From: Bacteroidales bacterium
GTDB taxonomy: Bacteria; Bacteroidota; Bacteroidia; Bacteroidales; UBA10428
Direction of reading: 5' to 3'
NCBI GenBank assembly: GCA_035299085.1
Contig: DATGXG010000031.1
Span: forward strand, 39,418 to 103,417
DNA length: 64,000 nt
The notes under the pieces are model-generated. The model had not been told where the DNA came from. It did not search any database and was given only the letters and a program-made list of their open reading frames with translations. The stretch's first letter is position 1; each line of letters begins with the position of its first letter. Shown here one piece after another: positions 26,102-35,819 of the stretch. Position numbers and translations under genes: made by a program.

Positions 26102-26175
26102 TGGAGAATAGGGGAGTCGAACCCCTGACCTATTGCATGCCATGCAATCGCTCTAGCCAACTGAGCTAATTCCCC
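26102..26175 (-). tRNA. tRNA-Ala, anticodon GGC
   Basis: The minus strand folds as a complete cloverleaf: acceptor GGGGAAT/ATTCTCC with the G3-U70 wobble that identifies alanine tRNAs, D-arm GCTC/GAGC, anticodon stem ATTGC/GCAAT with loop ATGGCAT (anticodon GGC), T-arm AGGGG-TTCGACT-CCCCT, and discriminator A. CCA is not encoded. The 3' end lies only one base from the TPR gene's stop codon on the other strand. Confidence 0.95.
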
Positions 26176-26195
26176 ATAATATTGAATGATTGGCT

Positions 26196-26247
26196 GATTT
26201 TTTGATATATTGATTCCTAAATCGACAAATCAATAAATCATCAAATC
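26196..26247. repeat. Imperfect 20-bp inverted repeat in the tRNA-Ala leader
   Basis: GATTTTTTGATATATTGATT (26196-26215) and AATCAATAAATCATCAAATC (26228-26247) pair at 17 of 20 positions around a 12-base loop. It lies between the tRNA and its predicted promoter on the minus strand, so it would form a hairpin in the 5' leader of the precursor. Confidence 0.55.
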
Positions 26248-26268
26248 TTGAAATCAAAAACGTGGGGG

Positions 26269-26300
26269 CAAAAGTATCAAAATAAAACAATTTGTGCAAA
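26269..26300 (-). promoter_or_regulatory. Promoter for tRNA-Ala
   Basis: On the minus strand, TTTG (26297-26300) is followed after 20 bp by TACTTTTG (26269-26276). Both match the Bacteroidota -33/-7 consensus. Predicted start of transcription is near 26262, giving a leader of roughly 87 bases before the tRNA. Confidence 0.65.
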
Positions 26301-26323
26301 AACATAATTAATTTTTACTTTCT
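26291..26323 (+). promoter_or_regulatory. Possible promoter for the lipoprotein gene at 26336
   Basis: TTTG (26291-26294), 21 bp, then TACTTTCT (26316-26323), which is 6 of 8 to TAnnTTTG. It overlaps the tRNA promoter in divergent orientation. The ATG would be a few bases from the predicted transcription start. Confidence 0.35.
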
Positions 26324-26335
26324 AAACCAAATGTC

Positions 26336-27508
26336 ATGAAAAGAATCTCAGGGATCCTCCTTTCCCTGCTTATAATAAGCAGCTGCACATCGCCTAAAAA
26401 GCTTATGGTGCAAGGTAATTACGATGCCATAGTTGAAAAATCAGTGAAAAACCTGATCAAGAAACCCAACAGTACAGATGATGCGGACATGCTTGACAAA
26501 GCTTACAAGCTGGCCAACGAACGGGACCTTGACAGAATTAAATACCTGAAAACGGAAAACAATCCTGATACCTGGGATGAGATGCTCAATTTATACAGTA
26601 ACCTCAAAAACAGGCAGGCTTCGGTGAAACGGGTTCTTCCACTTCATATCGGTAATGAGACGATCAATTATCCCATCGTTGATTATGATGCCGAAATAGT
26701 TGCCGCCAAACGTAAGGCTGCCGATTATTACAATGCCCATGGCCGGAAACTCATGGAAAACAAGGATAAGGAATCCTACAGGCAGGCATTCTATGAGTTG
26801 CAGCGCGCCAAAGGTTATTCGGGCGGATCGATCAGTGATCTGGACCGTTTGATTGAACAATGCAGGTACCAGGGCATGAGCCGTGTACTGATTGGCGTGG
26901 TGAACAAAACGCTTATCAACCTTCCGCAGGAATTTACAGATGGGCTTGTTGCCGTTAATGCCAATGAAATGAACAGTGAATGGGTTGAGTATTATACCCG
27001 TAAGATGGACGACAACATGCGTTATGACTATTATGTGGATATCATCCTTCAGTCGATTACAGTAAGTCCCGATTTAAGCAAAGACAGGGATTTCATTGAA
27101 AAGAAAAGGATCGAAAACGGCTTCGAATACGTTCTTGATGCAAAGGGTAATGTGATGAAGGACACCGCAGGCAATGATATCAAGGTAAAGAAATACAAAG
27201 ATGTGCAGTGCACTGTAATTGAAACCAGGCAGCAGAAGGATTGCAATATTGTGGGTGAAATTGAATTCCTCAGTGCCAATCCTCAGGCCCTTATCAAAAA
27301 GCAGCCTGTTGCAGCCAATACTCATTTTGATTATTCATCAGCCAGGGCAATTGGCGATGTGGAAGCCTTATCCGAGGAAACCAAAAAGATGGTCCAGGTT
27401 AAACCCGTTCCGTTCCCCGAAGATATCCAAATGATCCTTGATTGTACCGAGGCGTTGAAGAATTCGATTCATGAGGCAATCAATAGTAACAGGGGGACTT
27501 TGCGCTAA
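26336..27508 (+). CDS. Lipoprotein of unknown function
   Basis: 390 residues. The signal peptide ends LLIISSC (Cys17), followed by TSPKKLMVQGNYDAIVEKS. The next 150 residues look like degenerate TPR-type helical hairpins (YDAIVEKSVKNLIKKP, AFYELQRAKGYSGGSISD). The C-terminal half is mixed alpha/beta with DAKGNVMKDTAGNDIKVKKY. I do not recognise a family. It is likely an outer-membrane or periplasmic lipoprotein. The promoter of hflX lies across its last codons and stop. Confidence 0.7.
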   Translation: MKRISGILLSLLIISSCTSPKKLMVQGNYDAIVEKSVKNLIKKPNSTDDADMLDKAYKLANERDLDRIKYLKTENNPDTWDEMLNLYSNLKNRQASVKRVLPLHIGNETINYPIVDYDAEIVAAKRKAADYYNAHGRKLMENKDKESYRQAFYELQRAKGYSGGSISDLDRLIEQCRYQGMSRVLIGVVNKTLINLPQEFTDGLVAVNANEMNSEWVEYYTRKMDDNMRYDYYVDIILQSITVSPDLSKDRDFIEKKRIENGFEYVLDAKGNVMKDTAGNDIKVKKYKDVQCTVIETRQQKDCNIVGEIEFLSANPQALIKKQPVAANTHFDYSSARAIGDVEALSEETKKMVQVKPVPFPEDIQMILDCTEALKNSIHEAINSNRGTLR

Positions 27509-27529
27509 CCTTGTTTTTGCCTAACTTTG
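27499..27529 (+). promoter_or_regulatory. Bacteroidota sigma-ABfr-type promoter for hflX
   Basis: TTTG (27499-27502), exactly 19 bp, then TAACTTTG (27522-27529): a full match to the -33 TTTG / -7 TAnnTTTG consensus. The -33 box lies in the last codons of the upstream lipoprotein gene (stop 27506-27508). Predicted start is near 27535, about 18 bp before the hflX ATG. Confidence 0.75.
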
Positions 27530-27552
27530 CTCCCGTGGCCTTAAACAGATAA

Positions 27553-28743
27553 ATGGGAGTAAATTTAAACTATACGGAACCCGAAAAAGCTGTATTAGTC
27601 GGTGTTTCAAACGAAGATCAATCACTTCAGCAGGTAAAAGAATATTTAGAGGAACTGGCCTTCCTGGTTGAAACAGCCGGGGCCGTTCCTCTTAAATCAT
27701 TTGTCCAGCGGCTCAATGCGCCGAATCCGAGCACTTATATAGGAAGCGGCAAACTCAGGGAAATAAAGGAATTTATTCTTGAAAATCATGCCGATATCAT
27801 CGTATTCGATGATGAACTTTCAGGCAGCCAGGTCAGAAATATTGAAAAGGAACTTGAAATACGGACCCTGGACCGGACTATCCTCATACTCGACATATTT
27901 GCAAAACGCGCCAAGACAGCTTATGCCAAAACCCAGGTTGAGCTGGCTCAATATGAATACCTTTTGCCCCGCCTTACCGGTTTGTGGACACACCTTGAAC
28001 GCCAGCGCGGAGGTATTGGCTTAAGGGGGCCCGGTGAAACAGAAATTGAAACCGACAGGCGAATTATCCGCACAAAAATTTCATTGCTTAAAGAACAGCT
28101 GAAGCAGATTGACAAGCAGATGATAACCCAGCGGAAACACCGCGGAAAGATGGTAAGGGTTGCACTTGTTGGTTATACCAATGTAGGAAAGAGCACCCTG
28201 ATGAACCTGCTAAGCAAATCGGACATGTTTGCCGAGAATAAACTGTTTGCTACACTTGATGCGACCGTGCGTAAGGTGGTTATCGGAAATCTGCCATTCC
28301 TTCTTTCAGACACTGTGGGATTTATCCGTAAACTGCCACATCACCTGGTAGAATCGTTCAAATCCACACTTGATGAAGTTCGCGAAGCGGACCTTTTGCT
28401 TCATGTGGTGGATATTTCACATCCCGGCTTTGAAGACCAGATTGCCGTTGTTAACCAGACATTACAGGAAATCGGTGCTGCAGATAAGCCGGTATTGGTG
28501 GTATTTAATAAAACCGATGCCTATGCCTTCATCCCAAAAGACGAAGATGACCTAACACCAAAACAAAAGGAAAATCTGACTCTAGAAGAAGTAAAAAACA
28601 GCTGGATCGTGAAAACCAACTCCCCTTCCCTGTTTATATCTGCTTTAAAAAAGGATAATATTGAGGAACTGAAACAAAAGCTATATGAAAAGGTACGGGC
28701 AATTCACATCACCCGGTACCCATATGATGATTTTCTGTATTAA
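27553..28743 (+). CDS. hflX: GTPase HflX
   Basis: 396 residues. The N-terminal HflX domain (about 1-190) has YIGSGKLREIKEF and the glycine-rich RGGIGLRGPGETEIETD. A coiled coil and G domain follow (about 200-370): P-loop VGYTNVGKSTLMNLL, switch segment LFATLDATVRKV, DTVGFIRKLPHHLVESF and NKTD. HflX binds 50S/70S ribosomes and rescues or splits stalled ones under stress. It has its own promoter. The stop codon overlaps the stop of asd on the other strand (28740-28743). Confidence 0.95.
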   Translation: MGVNLNYTEPEKAVLVGVSNEDQSLQQVKEYLEELAFLVETAGAVPLKSFVQRLNAPNPSTYIGSGKLREIKEFILENHADIIVFDDELSGSQVRNIEKELEIRTLDRTILILDIFAKRAKTAYAKTQVELAQYEYLLPRLTGLWTHLERQRGGIGLRGPGETEIETDRRIIRTKISLLKEQLKQIDKQMITQRKHRGKMVRVALVGYTNVGKSTLMNLLSKSDMFAENKLFATLDATVRKVVIGNLPFLLSDTVGFIRKLPHHLVESFKSTLDEVREADLLLHVVDISHPGFEDQIAVVNQTLQEIGAADKPVLVVFNKTDAYAFIPKDEDDLTPKQKENLTLEEVKNSWIVKTNSPSLFISALKKDNIEELKQKLYEKVRAIHITRYPYDDFLY

Positions 28744-29729
28744 ATGAGTTTCTTTTCCACCATATATTCACCAATCTGAACAGCGTTGGTGGCAGCACCT
28801 TTTCGCAGGTTATCCGATACAACCCACATATTTAGCGTTTTCGGCTGGGTTTCATCCCTGCGAAGACGGCCGACAAATACCTCATCACGGTTATGTGAAA
28901 CAATGGGCATGGGGTAAACATTGTTTTTGGGATCATCCATCACAATAACGCCCGGGGTTTCGCCAAGAATCTCACGTACGGTATCCAAATCAAATTCTTT
29001 TTCAAACTCAACGTTTACAGCCTCCGAATGGCCTCCGATCACCGGAATACGCACAGTGGTTGCCGTAACCCTGATGGAGTCATCGCCCATTATCTTTTTG
29101 GTTTCATTCACCATTTTCATTTCTTCCTTTGTATAGCCATTGTCAAGAAACACATCGATATGAGGCAGCGCATTCATGTCAATTTTGTGCGGATAAGCCA
29201 TGGGACCATCAATCCCTTTTCTTTCGTTCATTAACTGGTCGACTGCTTTTTTACCGGTTCCTGTAACCGACTGGTAGGTTGAAACCACAATCCTTTTAAC
29301 TTTATATGCTTTATGAAGACCAACCAGTGCCACCACCATTTGTATGGTTGAACAGTTCGGATTGGCTATAATCATATCTTCCTTTGTAAGAACATGAGCG
29401 TTTACTTCCGGAACCACGAGCTTAATTGAAGGATCCATTCTCCATGCCGATGAATTGTCGACAACCTTCGTACCCGCTTCTGCAAATCTCGGAGCCCATT
29501 CTTTTGAAGTGCTGCCTCCTGCTGAAAAAATAGCAATGTCGGGTTTCATATCCACTGCAGTTTGCATGCCAACCACCTTATATTGCTTGCCTTTAAAGGT
29601 TACTTCTTTACCAACAGATTTTTCGGAAGCAACAGGTATAAACTCAGTAACGGGAAAGGACCTTTCCTGCAAAACCTTCATCATTTGTGTGCCAACCAAC
29701 CCGGTGGCGCCGACTACAGCAACTTTCAT
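28740..29729 (-). CDS. asd: Aspartate-semialdehyde dehydrogenase
   Basis: 329 residues, the usual size. NADP-binding AVVGATGLVGTQM is at the N-terminus, followed by FSAGGSTSKEWAP. The catalytic cysteine is in ANPNCSTIQMV (about 130), the VSTYQSVTGTGK loop follows, and the catalytic histidine is in IGGHSEAVNVEF (about 235). The enzyme reduces aspartyl phosphate to aspartate semialdehyde on the route to lysine, diaminopimelate, methionine and threonine. Monocistronic here. It is convergent with hflX with overlapping stop codons. Confidence 0.95.
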   Translation of the reverse strand: MKVAVVGATGLVGTQMMKVLQERSFPVTEFIPVASEKSVGKEVTFKGKQYKVVGMQTAVDMKPDIAIFSAGGSTSKEWAPRFAEAGTKVVDNSSAWRMDPSIKLVVPEVNAHVLTKEDMIIANPNCSTIQMVVALVGLHKAYKVKRIVVSTYQSVTGTGKKAVDQLMNERKGIDGPMAYPHKIDMNALPHIDVFLDNGYTKEEMKMVNETKKIMGDDSIRVTATTVRIPVIGGHSEAVNVEFEKEFDLDTVREILGETPGVIVMDDPKNNVYPMPIVSHNRDEVFVGRLRRDETQPKTLNMWVVSDNLRKGAATNAVQIGEYMVEKKLI

Positions 29730-29980
29730 TGTATTATATATTTGTGGTTATTGATTACCCTATTAAAATGAAAAAGAACTTTTCATCCCGAAGTTTTATT
29801 ACCGCAGAGCTTTTAAAGATATTCAAAAGACCTGCCTTGTATTACTTTTTCATTGTGTAATACTTAGCGTCTTTTTTTGTATCTTTAAAATCTGTGCTGT
29901 ACATCGTTAGAAAAATTCTCTTTATTTAAATCCCAATGGAATAAATTACTCCATTGTTACCTGCAAAATTGGTAAAAAAA
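29730..29980. other. Divergent intergenic region
   Basis: 251 bp between the starts of asd and the lamin-tail gene, AT-rich with T-runs. It must hold promoters for both genes. I see TATATTTG at about 29739-29746 and a TATCTTTA about 29879, but no pair with correct -33 spacing. No RNA gene or ORF is evident. Confidence 0.5.
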
Positions 29981-31726
29981 ATGATTTTTGAAAATGTAAG
30001 GTACGTTTTTTTAGTAATCTGTTCCTGTTTCTTAAATTTATATACTACCGGCCAGGTTCGGGGAGGTTGTGATCCGGTTTTACCGCCTTTTTCAATAATT
30101 GTTACTGAAATTATGGCGGACCCTTCCCCTGCTCAGAAACTCCCGGATGCCGAGTACGTCGAAATCCTTAACCGAAGCTCCGTGCCTGTGAACCTGAAAG
30201 GAATAAACCTGGTCATAGGAACTCATCAGTGTATCCTTCCTGATTCTCTGCTATCACCGGGTTCATATGCCGTCATTTGTGACAGGGAAACAGTCCCGTT
30301 TTTTATCAAATATGGCCCTGTAATTGCTGTTTCAAATTTTCCGGCCATTCTTAATACCGGTCAGGCTGTTTCTCTTATATCTCCTGCCGGAACAGTGATT
30401 CATAGCATAACCTTTTCACCAAAATGGTATAAACCGGGCACAGAACAGGGAGGCTATTCTCTTGAAATAATGGATCCTCAGAATTTCTGCGGTAACGGAG
30501 AAAACTGGACTTCTTCAACGGATACCCGCGGCGGAACCCCGGGTAAAGTAAATTCGGTTATGAGAAGTAATCCCGATACAAAACCGCCATACCTCGTACG
30601 TTGTACCCTTCCGTCCGATACTTCGCTATTGCTGTATTTCAATGAAGCTTTATTTCCATGTAATAATTCTGAACCGGGCCTGTTTTCAGTTAATAACGGT
30701 TTTTTTGATCCTGTTGAAGTAAGATTGATCCCTCCTGATAACAAAATGATCTGCCTGTCCTATACTAATTCCTTTTCACCCGGAGTTACGTATAGCATAA
30801 CCGTCGCAGGCGGATTAACGGATTGTGCCGGTAATATTTCGGAGAAACCGGGATACACAAGTTTTGGAATTCCTTCTGTACCCGGCATGAGTGATGTGGT
30901 ATTCAATGAAATATTATTTGATGTCCCTGAAGATGGCACTGAATTCATTGAAATCTATAACCGCTCGGAAAAAACCATTGACCTCAAAAGTCTTAAAATA
31001 TCACTTTCCGATTACCTAACGGGAAATCCTGAAAAAACCATATCGCTGAATGGAAATCCCTTTCTTCTGATGCCTGCTTCTTATGCCGTCTTTACAAAAG
31101 ATGCGGCTACGTTGCTTTGCGGACATCCGCATTCGTCATTAACCAATGTGATTGAAATAACCAATCTCTTCAGACTCCCCGATACAGAAGGTGCGCTGGT
31201 ACTAACCGATTCAACAGGAAACATTATTGATGAACTCAGGTACAGTGAACGTTTTCACCATGCCCTGATCAATGATAACGAGGATTATTCAATTGAACGG
31301 GTTAATCCGGATCTTCCCTCCGATGACCCGGGTAACTGGATGACGGCTTCCACCCTATCAGGGTATGCCACCCCGGGATATGAAAATTCGATGCTTTCAA
31401 ATCCCGGTAATAAATGGGAGCTGACGTGTTCATCCGATTATATATCGCCCGATAATGACGGCATTGATGACCTGATAACAATCCATCTTGAAAGTGATCA
31501 TCCCGGTATCATTGGCTCCCTTGCCGTTTACACCCTGGCAGGTGAAATGGTATGCCCGATTAAAAAAAGATCATTATCCGGGACGGATGAGTACTTTGAA
31601 TGGGACGGGCAAAACGGAAAAGGAACAATAACCGGGGCCGGACTTTACTTGCTTTATGGTGAATTTATTGACGATAAGGGGGATAGCAAAATTTTTAAGA
31701 AAGTTATTTCTGTTGTCAGAAAATAA
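29981..31726 (+). CDS. Secreted lamin-tail-domain protein with T9SS/FlgD-like C-terminus
   Basis: About 581 residues from the ATG at 29981. A longer TTG start at 29954 is possible but leaves the signal peptide internal. The signal sequence is YVFLVICSCFLNLYTTG. A first lamin-tail domain follows (about 35-165, IIVTEIMADPSP, YVEILNRSSVPVNLKGI). A bacterial Ig-like module comes next (about 195-295, LLLYFNEALF). A second lamin-tail domain is at about 305-455 (VVFNEILFDVPEDGTEFIEI). The C-terminal FlgD-like/type-B domain (about 485-581) contains SPDNDGIDDLITI and GLYLLYGEF. Such proteins are exported by T9SS and attached to the surface. The adhesive or DNA-related role of bacterial lamin-tail domains is unproven. 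Confidence 0.82.
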   Translation: MIFENVRYVFLVICSCFLNLYTTGQVRGGCDPVLPPFSIIVTEIMADPSPAQKLPDAEYVEILNRSSVPVNLKGINLVIGTHQCILPDSLLSPGSYAVICDRETVPFFIKYGPVIAVSNFPAILNTGQAVSLISPAGTVIHSITFSPKWYKPGTEQGGYSLEIMDPQNFCGNGENWTSSTDTRGGTPGKVNSVMRSNPDTKPPYLVRCTLPSDTSLLLYFNEALFPCNNSEPGLFSVNNGFFDPVEVRLIPPDNKMICLSYTNSFSPGVTYSITVAGGLTDCAGNISEKPGYTSFGIPSVPGMSDVVFNEILFDVPEDGTEFIEIYNRSEKTIDLKSLKISLSDYLTGNPEKTISLNGNPFLLMPASYAVFTKDAATLLCGHPHSSLTNVIEITNLFRLPDTEGALVLTDSTGNIIDELRYSERFHHALINDNEDYSIERVNPDLPSDDPGNWMTASTLSGYATPGYENSMLSNPGNKWELTCSSDYISPDNDGIDDLITIHLESDHPGIIGSLAVYTLAGEMVCPIKKRSLSGTDEYFEWDGQNGKGTITGAGLYLLYGEFIDDKGDSKIFKKVISVVRK

Positions 31727-31774
31727 ACACTAAAATGACTAATTTCATAATCTGATTAACACCTCTAATTCGAA

Positions 31775-32320
31775 ATGAATATAGCAACAGAGAATCAGGA
31801 AAATTCCCTTTTGATTTATAAAGGGGCGTTCACAGTTAACCTGATTTCAATACTGGGAAATCAAATCCGGCTACTTCCTGAAATCGACTTCAGAATAGTA
31901 CAAAAGCTTTTCAGGATTTTCATGGAATTAACCCAGAATGTCTCCTATTACTCTGCCGAAGTGGTCAACGTTAAAAGCGGAGTATCCTGCGGCAGCGGAT
32001 GGGTTACCATTCAAAACTTCGATGATTACCTGAAAATCACAACCGGCAACAGAATAAAGCCCGAACATGGCCCACGCCTCATACAATATTGCAATGAAAT
32101 CAATGCCTTTGACAGTGAGCAACTCCGGAAACTGAAACGTGAAATCCGTTCCCAGGCATTGGAACGTGACACCGGTGCACAGATTGGACTTATTCAAACC
32201 AGCATTGTATGCGGGAATAAGCTTGAATTCAAAATTTTTTCAGAGGATGCTGAAAACGACTATTTTGTCATTTCAGCCATTACAAGCAAGGAGCCTTCGG
32301 AAATGCCGGCTGACGATTAA
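31775..32320 (+). CDS. SiaB-like (DUF6272) protein, stand-alone
   Basis: 181 residues, homologous along its length to the SiaB-type kinase at 10949. The N-box is at about 46-60 ([15 protein letters not shown], Glu and Asn kept). [14 protein letters not shown] parallels [26 protein letters not shown] parallels INRMDKEELKELYKKQ. The G-box is [11 protein letters not shown] (about 133-143) instead of GAGLGFIDIK. ATP binding may be retained with altered kinetics. No SiaC or phosphatase gene is adjacent. It follows the lamin-tail gene by 48 bp and overlaps the sdhB stop on the other strand by 4 bp. Its SiaC partner would have to be in trans. Confidence 0.78.
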   Translation: MNIATENQENSLLIYKGAFTVNLISILGNQIRLLPEIDFRIVQKLFRIFMELTQNVSYYSAEVVNVKSGVSCGSGWVTIQNFDDYLKITTGNRIKPEHGPRLIQYCNEINAFDSEQLRKLKREIRSQALERDTGAQIGLIQTSIVCGNKLEFKIFSEDAENDYFVISAITSKEPSEMPADD

Positions 32321-33057
32321 GTCAGTTTAGCATGTAAATACTCCCTGTTCAGGCGTGCAATATGTGAAAGTGATATGCTCTTGGGGCATTCGGCTTCGCA
32401 TGATCCCGTATTAGTGCAATTACCAAAACCCAGCTCATCCATTTTTGCAACCATCCTGATCGCCCTTTCCTTGGCTTCCACCTGTCCCTGGGGTAATACG
32501 GCAAACTGTGAAACTTTGGCCGCAACAAATAGCATTGCGGATGCATTCTTACAGGCTGCCACACATGCGCCACAGGCTATACATGATGCAGCATCCATGG
32601 CCGTTTCGTAATTCTGACGGGGAACCGGTATCGTATTGGCATCCGGAACTCCGCCTGTGTTCACTGAAATATAGCCCCCGGCCTGGATAATTTTATCAAG
32701 CGCTGAACGGTCAACAATGAGATCCTTTATAATTGGAAATGGCTTTGCCCTCCATGGTTCAATTACAATGGTATCTTTATCTTTGAACTTGCGCATATGT
32801 AACTGGCAGGTTGTGACTGCTGAATCGGGCCCGTGCGGCCTGCCGTTTATATAAAGTCCGCAAGCACCGCATATACCTTCCCTGCAATCATGATCAAAAC
32901 ATACAGGTTTTTCAATTTTGTTGATCAGATCCTGGTTAAGTATATCCAGCATCTCAAGGAATGAACAGTCAGGCGATATTTCCGCAACCTTATATGTTTC
33001 AAACCTGCCTTTTGCAGTGCTGTTTTCCTGTCTCCAAATTTTCAACGTGAAGTCCAT
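32317..33057 (-). CDS. sdhB: Succinate dehydrogenase/fumarate reductase iron-sulfur subunit
   Basis: 246 residues. [2Fe-2S] ligands are in [15 protein letters not shown] and TCQLH. The [4Fe-4S]/[3Fe-4S] ligands are in [22 protein letters not shown] and CEAECP. It passes electrons between the flavoprotein and the haem b membrane subunit of complex II. It is the last gene of the order sdhC-sdhA-sdhB, with 5 bp after sdhA, as is usual in Bacteroidota. The direction in vivo (succinate oxidation or fumarate reduction) cannot be told from sequence. Confidence 0.95.
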   Translation of the reverse strand: MDFTLKIWRQENSTAKGRFETYKVAEISPDCSFLEMLDILNQDLINKIEKPVCFDHDCREGICGACGLYINGRPHGPDSAVTTCQLHMRKFKDKDTIVIEPWRAKPFPIIKDLIVDRSALDKIIQAGGYISVNTGGVPDANTIPVPRQNYETAMDAASCIACGACVAACKNASAMLFVAAKVSQFAVLPQGQVEAKERAIRMVAKMDELGFGNCTNTGSCEAECPKSISLSHIARLNREYLHAKLT

Positions 33058-33062
33058 GTAGC

Positions 33063-35003
33063 TTATATTTTGTAATTGCGGGTTTGTACTTTTATATTTT
33101 CATAAACAAGGGGTTCCTTGTGCAAAACAGGCTCATTACCGGTACCCTTGTATTCCCAGGCACCGACAAACATGAAGTTCTCATCATTACGGCTGGCCTC
33201 ACCTTCAGGAGTCTGGTACTCCTCACGGAAATGACCACCGCATGATTCTTCACGCTGTAATGCGTCACGGGCCATCAGTTCACCGATTTCAATAAAATCA
33301 GCCACTCTGGATGCTTTCTCAAGTTCCTGGTTCAATTCATTCTGATCCCCTGTAATCCTGGCGTCATTCCAGAATTCCTGGCGAAGCAAAGCAAATTCTT
33401 TAACGGCTTCGGTAAGTCCTTCCTTTGTTCTTGACATGCCCACAAGGTCCCATAATCTTAATCCGAATTTGCGATGGATATGATCCACGCTTTGAGTTCC
33501 CTTGATTTGCATGAGCTTATTCAGTCTCTCTTGAATGTTGTACTCAGCCTCCTCAAACGCCGGATTGGTAACAGGCATCCTGGGAGTAAGGATTTCAGCG
33601 GCCAGGTAATTCTGTATAGTATAAGGCAAAATGAAATACCCGTCAGCCAGTCCCTGCATCAATGCAGAAGCCCCAAGCCTGTTGGCGCCATGATCGGAAA
33701 AATTGCATTCGCCGATTGAGAACAAACCCGGAATGGATGTCATGAGCTCATAATCCACCCAGATACCGCCCATGCAATAATGAATGGCGGGGTAAATCAT
33801 CATCGGAGTTTCATAAGGATTGTCATCCACGATCTTTTCATACATCTGGAAAAGATTTCCGTAGCGCTCCTCGATAACATGCTTGCCAAGTCGCTTAATG
33901 GATTCGTTAAAATCAAGGTAAACAGCAAGCCCGGAACCTACACCGAAACCTGCATCACATCTTTCTTTTGCAGCTCTTGAAGCCACATCACGCGGAACAA
34001 GGTTTCCGAAGGCAGGATACCTTCTTTCGAGATAGTAGTCGCGATCGTCTTCAGCGATATCTTTTGGCTTTTTGGTGCCGGCCCTCAGCGCCTCAGCATC
34101 TTCTTTCTTTTTCGGGACCCATATTCTTCCGTCATTACGCAAGCTTTCGCTCATCAAAGTAAGTTTCGACTGGTAACTTCCGTGAACCGGGATACAGGTA
34201 GGATGGATCTGCACGAACGCCGGGTTGGCAAAATACGCGCCCTTTTTATACACCTGCCATACAGCACTGCCATTTGATCCCATGGCGTTGGTAGAAAGGA
34301 AAAATGCCCTTCCGTAACCTCCGGTTGCTATTACAACAGCATGTCCGAAATGCCTCTCGATTTTGCCATTTACAAGGTTGCGGGTGATTATTCCTCTTGC
34401 CTTGCCATCAATCAGAACCACATCAAGCATTTCATTACGAGGGAATAGTTTTACCGTTCCTGCATCAACCTGTCGCATGAGTGCACTGTATGCGCCAAGC
34501 AACAGCTGCTGACCCGTTTGCCCGCGGGCATAAAAGGTTCGTGATACCTGGGCTCCGCCGAAAGAACGGTTTTCAAGCAATCCGCCGTATTCCCTTGCAA
34601 AAGGTACACCCTGTGCAACGCACTGGTCAATGATGTTCCCGCTTACCTCGGCAAGCCTGTAAACATTGGCTTCACGTGCCCTGTAATCACCGCCTTTAAT
34701 TGTGTCGTAATATAACCTGTAAACGCTGTCGCCGTCATTGGGATAATTCTTGGCAGCGTTAATACCGCCCTGCGCGGCAATGCTGTGTGCCCTGCGGGGA
34801 CTATCCTGGTAACAAAAAGCTTTTACATTGAAGCCCAGTTCACCAAGGCTGGCAGCTGCAGAAGCCCCTGCCAGACCGGTACCCACAACAATGATATCCA
34901 GTTTGCGCTTATTGGCAGGATTTACAAGTTTCTGAGTAGCCTTATAGTTAGTCCATTTTTCGGCCAGCGGGCCTTCCGGAATTCTTGGATTCAGTTTTGT
35001 CAT
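33063..35003 (-). CDS. sdhA: Succinate dehydrogenase/fumarate reductase flavoprotein subunit
   Basis: 646 residues, the long form typical of B-type enzymes. The FAD site is [18 protein letters not shown]. The covalent-FAD histidine is in [19 protein letters not shown]. Substrate-site residues lie in HPTCIPVHG and GRAFFLSTN. The C-terminal FAD segment is [21 protein letters not shown]. Active as the catalytic subunit at the cytoplasmic side. It lies 18 bp downstream of sdhC and 5 bp upstream of sdhB, one operon. Confidence 0.96.
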   Translation of the reverse strand: MTKLNPRIPEGPLAEKWTNYKATQKLVNPANKRKLDIIVVGTGLAGASAAASLGELGFNVKAFCYQDSPRRAHSIAAQGGINAAKNYPNDGDSVYRLYYDTIKGGDYRAREANVYRLAEVSGNIIDQCVAQGVPFAREYGGLLENRSFGGAQVSRTFYARGQTGQQLLLGAYSALMRQVDAGTVKLFPRNEMLDVVLIDGKARGIITRNLVNGKIERHFGHAVVIATGGYGRAFFLSTNAMGSNGSAVWQVYKKGAYFANPAFVQIHPTCIPVHGSYQSKLTLMSESLRNDGRIWVPKKKEDAEALRAGTKKPKDIAEDDRDYYLERRYPAFGNLVPRDVASRAAKERCDAGFGVGSGLAVYLDFNESIKRLGKHVIEERYGNLFQMYEKIVDDNPYETPMMIYPAIHYCMGGIWVDYELMTSIPGLFSIGECNFSDHGANRLGASALMQGLADGYFILPYTIQNYLAAEILTPRMPVTNPAFEEAEYNIQERLNKLMQIKGTQSVDHIHRKFGLRLWDLVGMSRTKEGLTEAVKEFALLRQEFWNDARITGDQNELNQELEKASRVADFIEIGELMARDALQREESCGGHFREEYQTPEGEASRNDENFMFVGAWEYKGTGNEPVLHKEPLVYENIKVQTRNYKI

Positions 35004-35021
35004 AATTGAAAAATCAATGTC

Positions 35022-35693
35022 TTACATTCGGAAATAAACATACAGCGGTATCGCTACAAATCCAGCTACGATGGCCAGGGTATAAATTATGCCCGTCCAC
35101 TTTATAATCGGCGAATATATAGGATGATTGATTCCCAGTGTCTGAAAAGCCGACTGAAAACCGTGCAGCAGGTGAAAACCAAGAAAAATCATACAGGCAA
35201 TATAGAATATTACAACCCATCCGATCTTGAATTTTTCGATAACCAGCAAACCAAGGTCATGGTATTCCTCTCCATCATAATTCACAACAGGCACATCACC
35301 GAATATTTTTGCTTTTAAATAAAAGTCAAAAAGGTGTATAACAAGAAAAACGGTGATTATGGCAGCCGTATGGATCATGAATTTGGAAAAAAAAGATGTT
35401 TGTGAAAAATTTTCTTTCCGGTACCTGCTTGGCCTGGCCATCCAGTTTTGAAGCTGAACGATAACACCATAAATCATATGCAGCAGGAACCCTCCAAAGA
35501 GTATGAGTTCCATAACCCTTACAAGTACATTCGTTCCCATAAAATGGGCCGCTTTGTTAAAGGGTTCCCTTGAGTCTGAAAAAATCAGGCTAAGATTAAT
35601 ACCAAGATGCACTACAAGGAAAACTACAAGAAAAATCCCTGCCAGCGACATCATTAATTTTTTTCCAATGGAAGAAGTAAGGATACTGCTCAT
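35022..35693 (-). CDS. sdhC: Succinate dehydrogenase cytochrome b subunit (Wolinella-FrdC type)
   Basis: 223 residues with five TM helices. The pattern of histidines in VFLVVHLGINL, GGFLLHMIYGVIV, FLVIHLFDFY and GFHLLHGFQSAF matches the dihaem single-anchor subunit of B-type complex II. It binds two haem b groups and exchanges electrons with menaquinone. First gene of the sdhCAB operon. The start ATG at 35693 is followed by SSILTSSIGKKLMMSL, a normal N-terminus for the family. Confidence 0.93.
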   Translation of the reverse strand: MSSILTSSIGKKLMMSLAGIFLVVFLVVHLGINLSLIFSDSREPFNKAAHFMGTNVLVRVMELILFGGFLLHMIYGVIVQLQNWMARPSRYRKENFSQTSFFSKFMIHTAAIITVFLVIHLFDFYLKAKIFGDVPVVNYDGEEYHDLGLLVIEKFKIGWVVIFYIACMIFLGFHLLHGFQSAFQTLGINHPIYSPIIKWTGIIYTLAIVAGFVAIPLYVYFRM

Positions 35694-35819
35694 AAGTATG
35701 AATAAATCAAAAGATGTGCATAATTGTTTATCGTAACGGCAGCAAATTTACCTGCTTAGAGTTATTTTTACAACACATGACAGACCAAATATGCTACTTT
35801 AGAACCATTAAAGATAATT

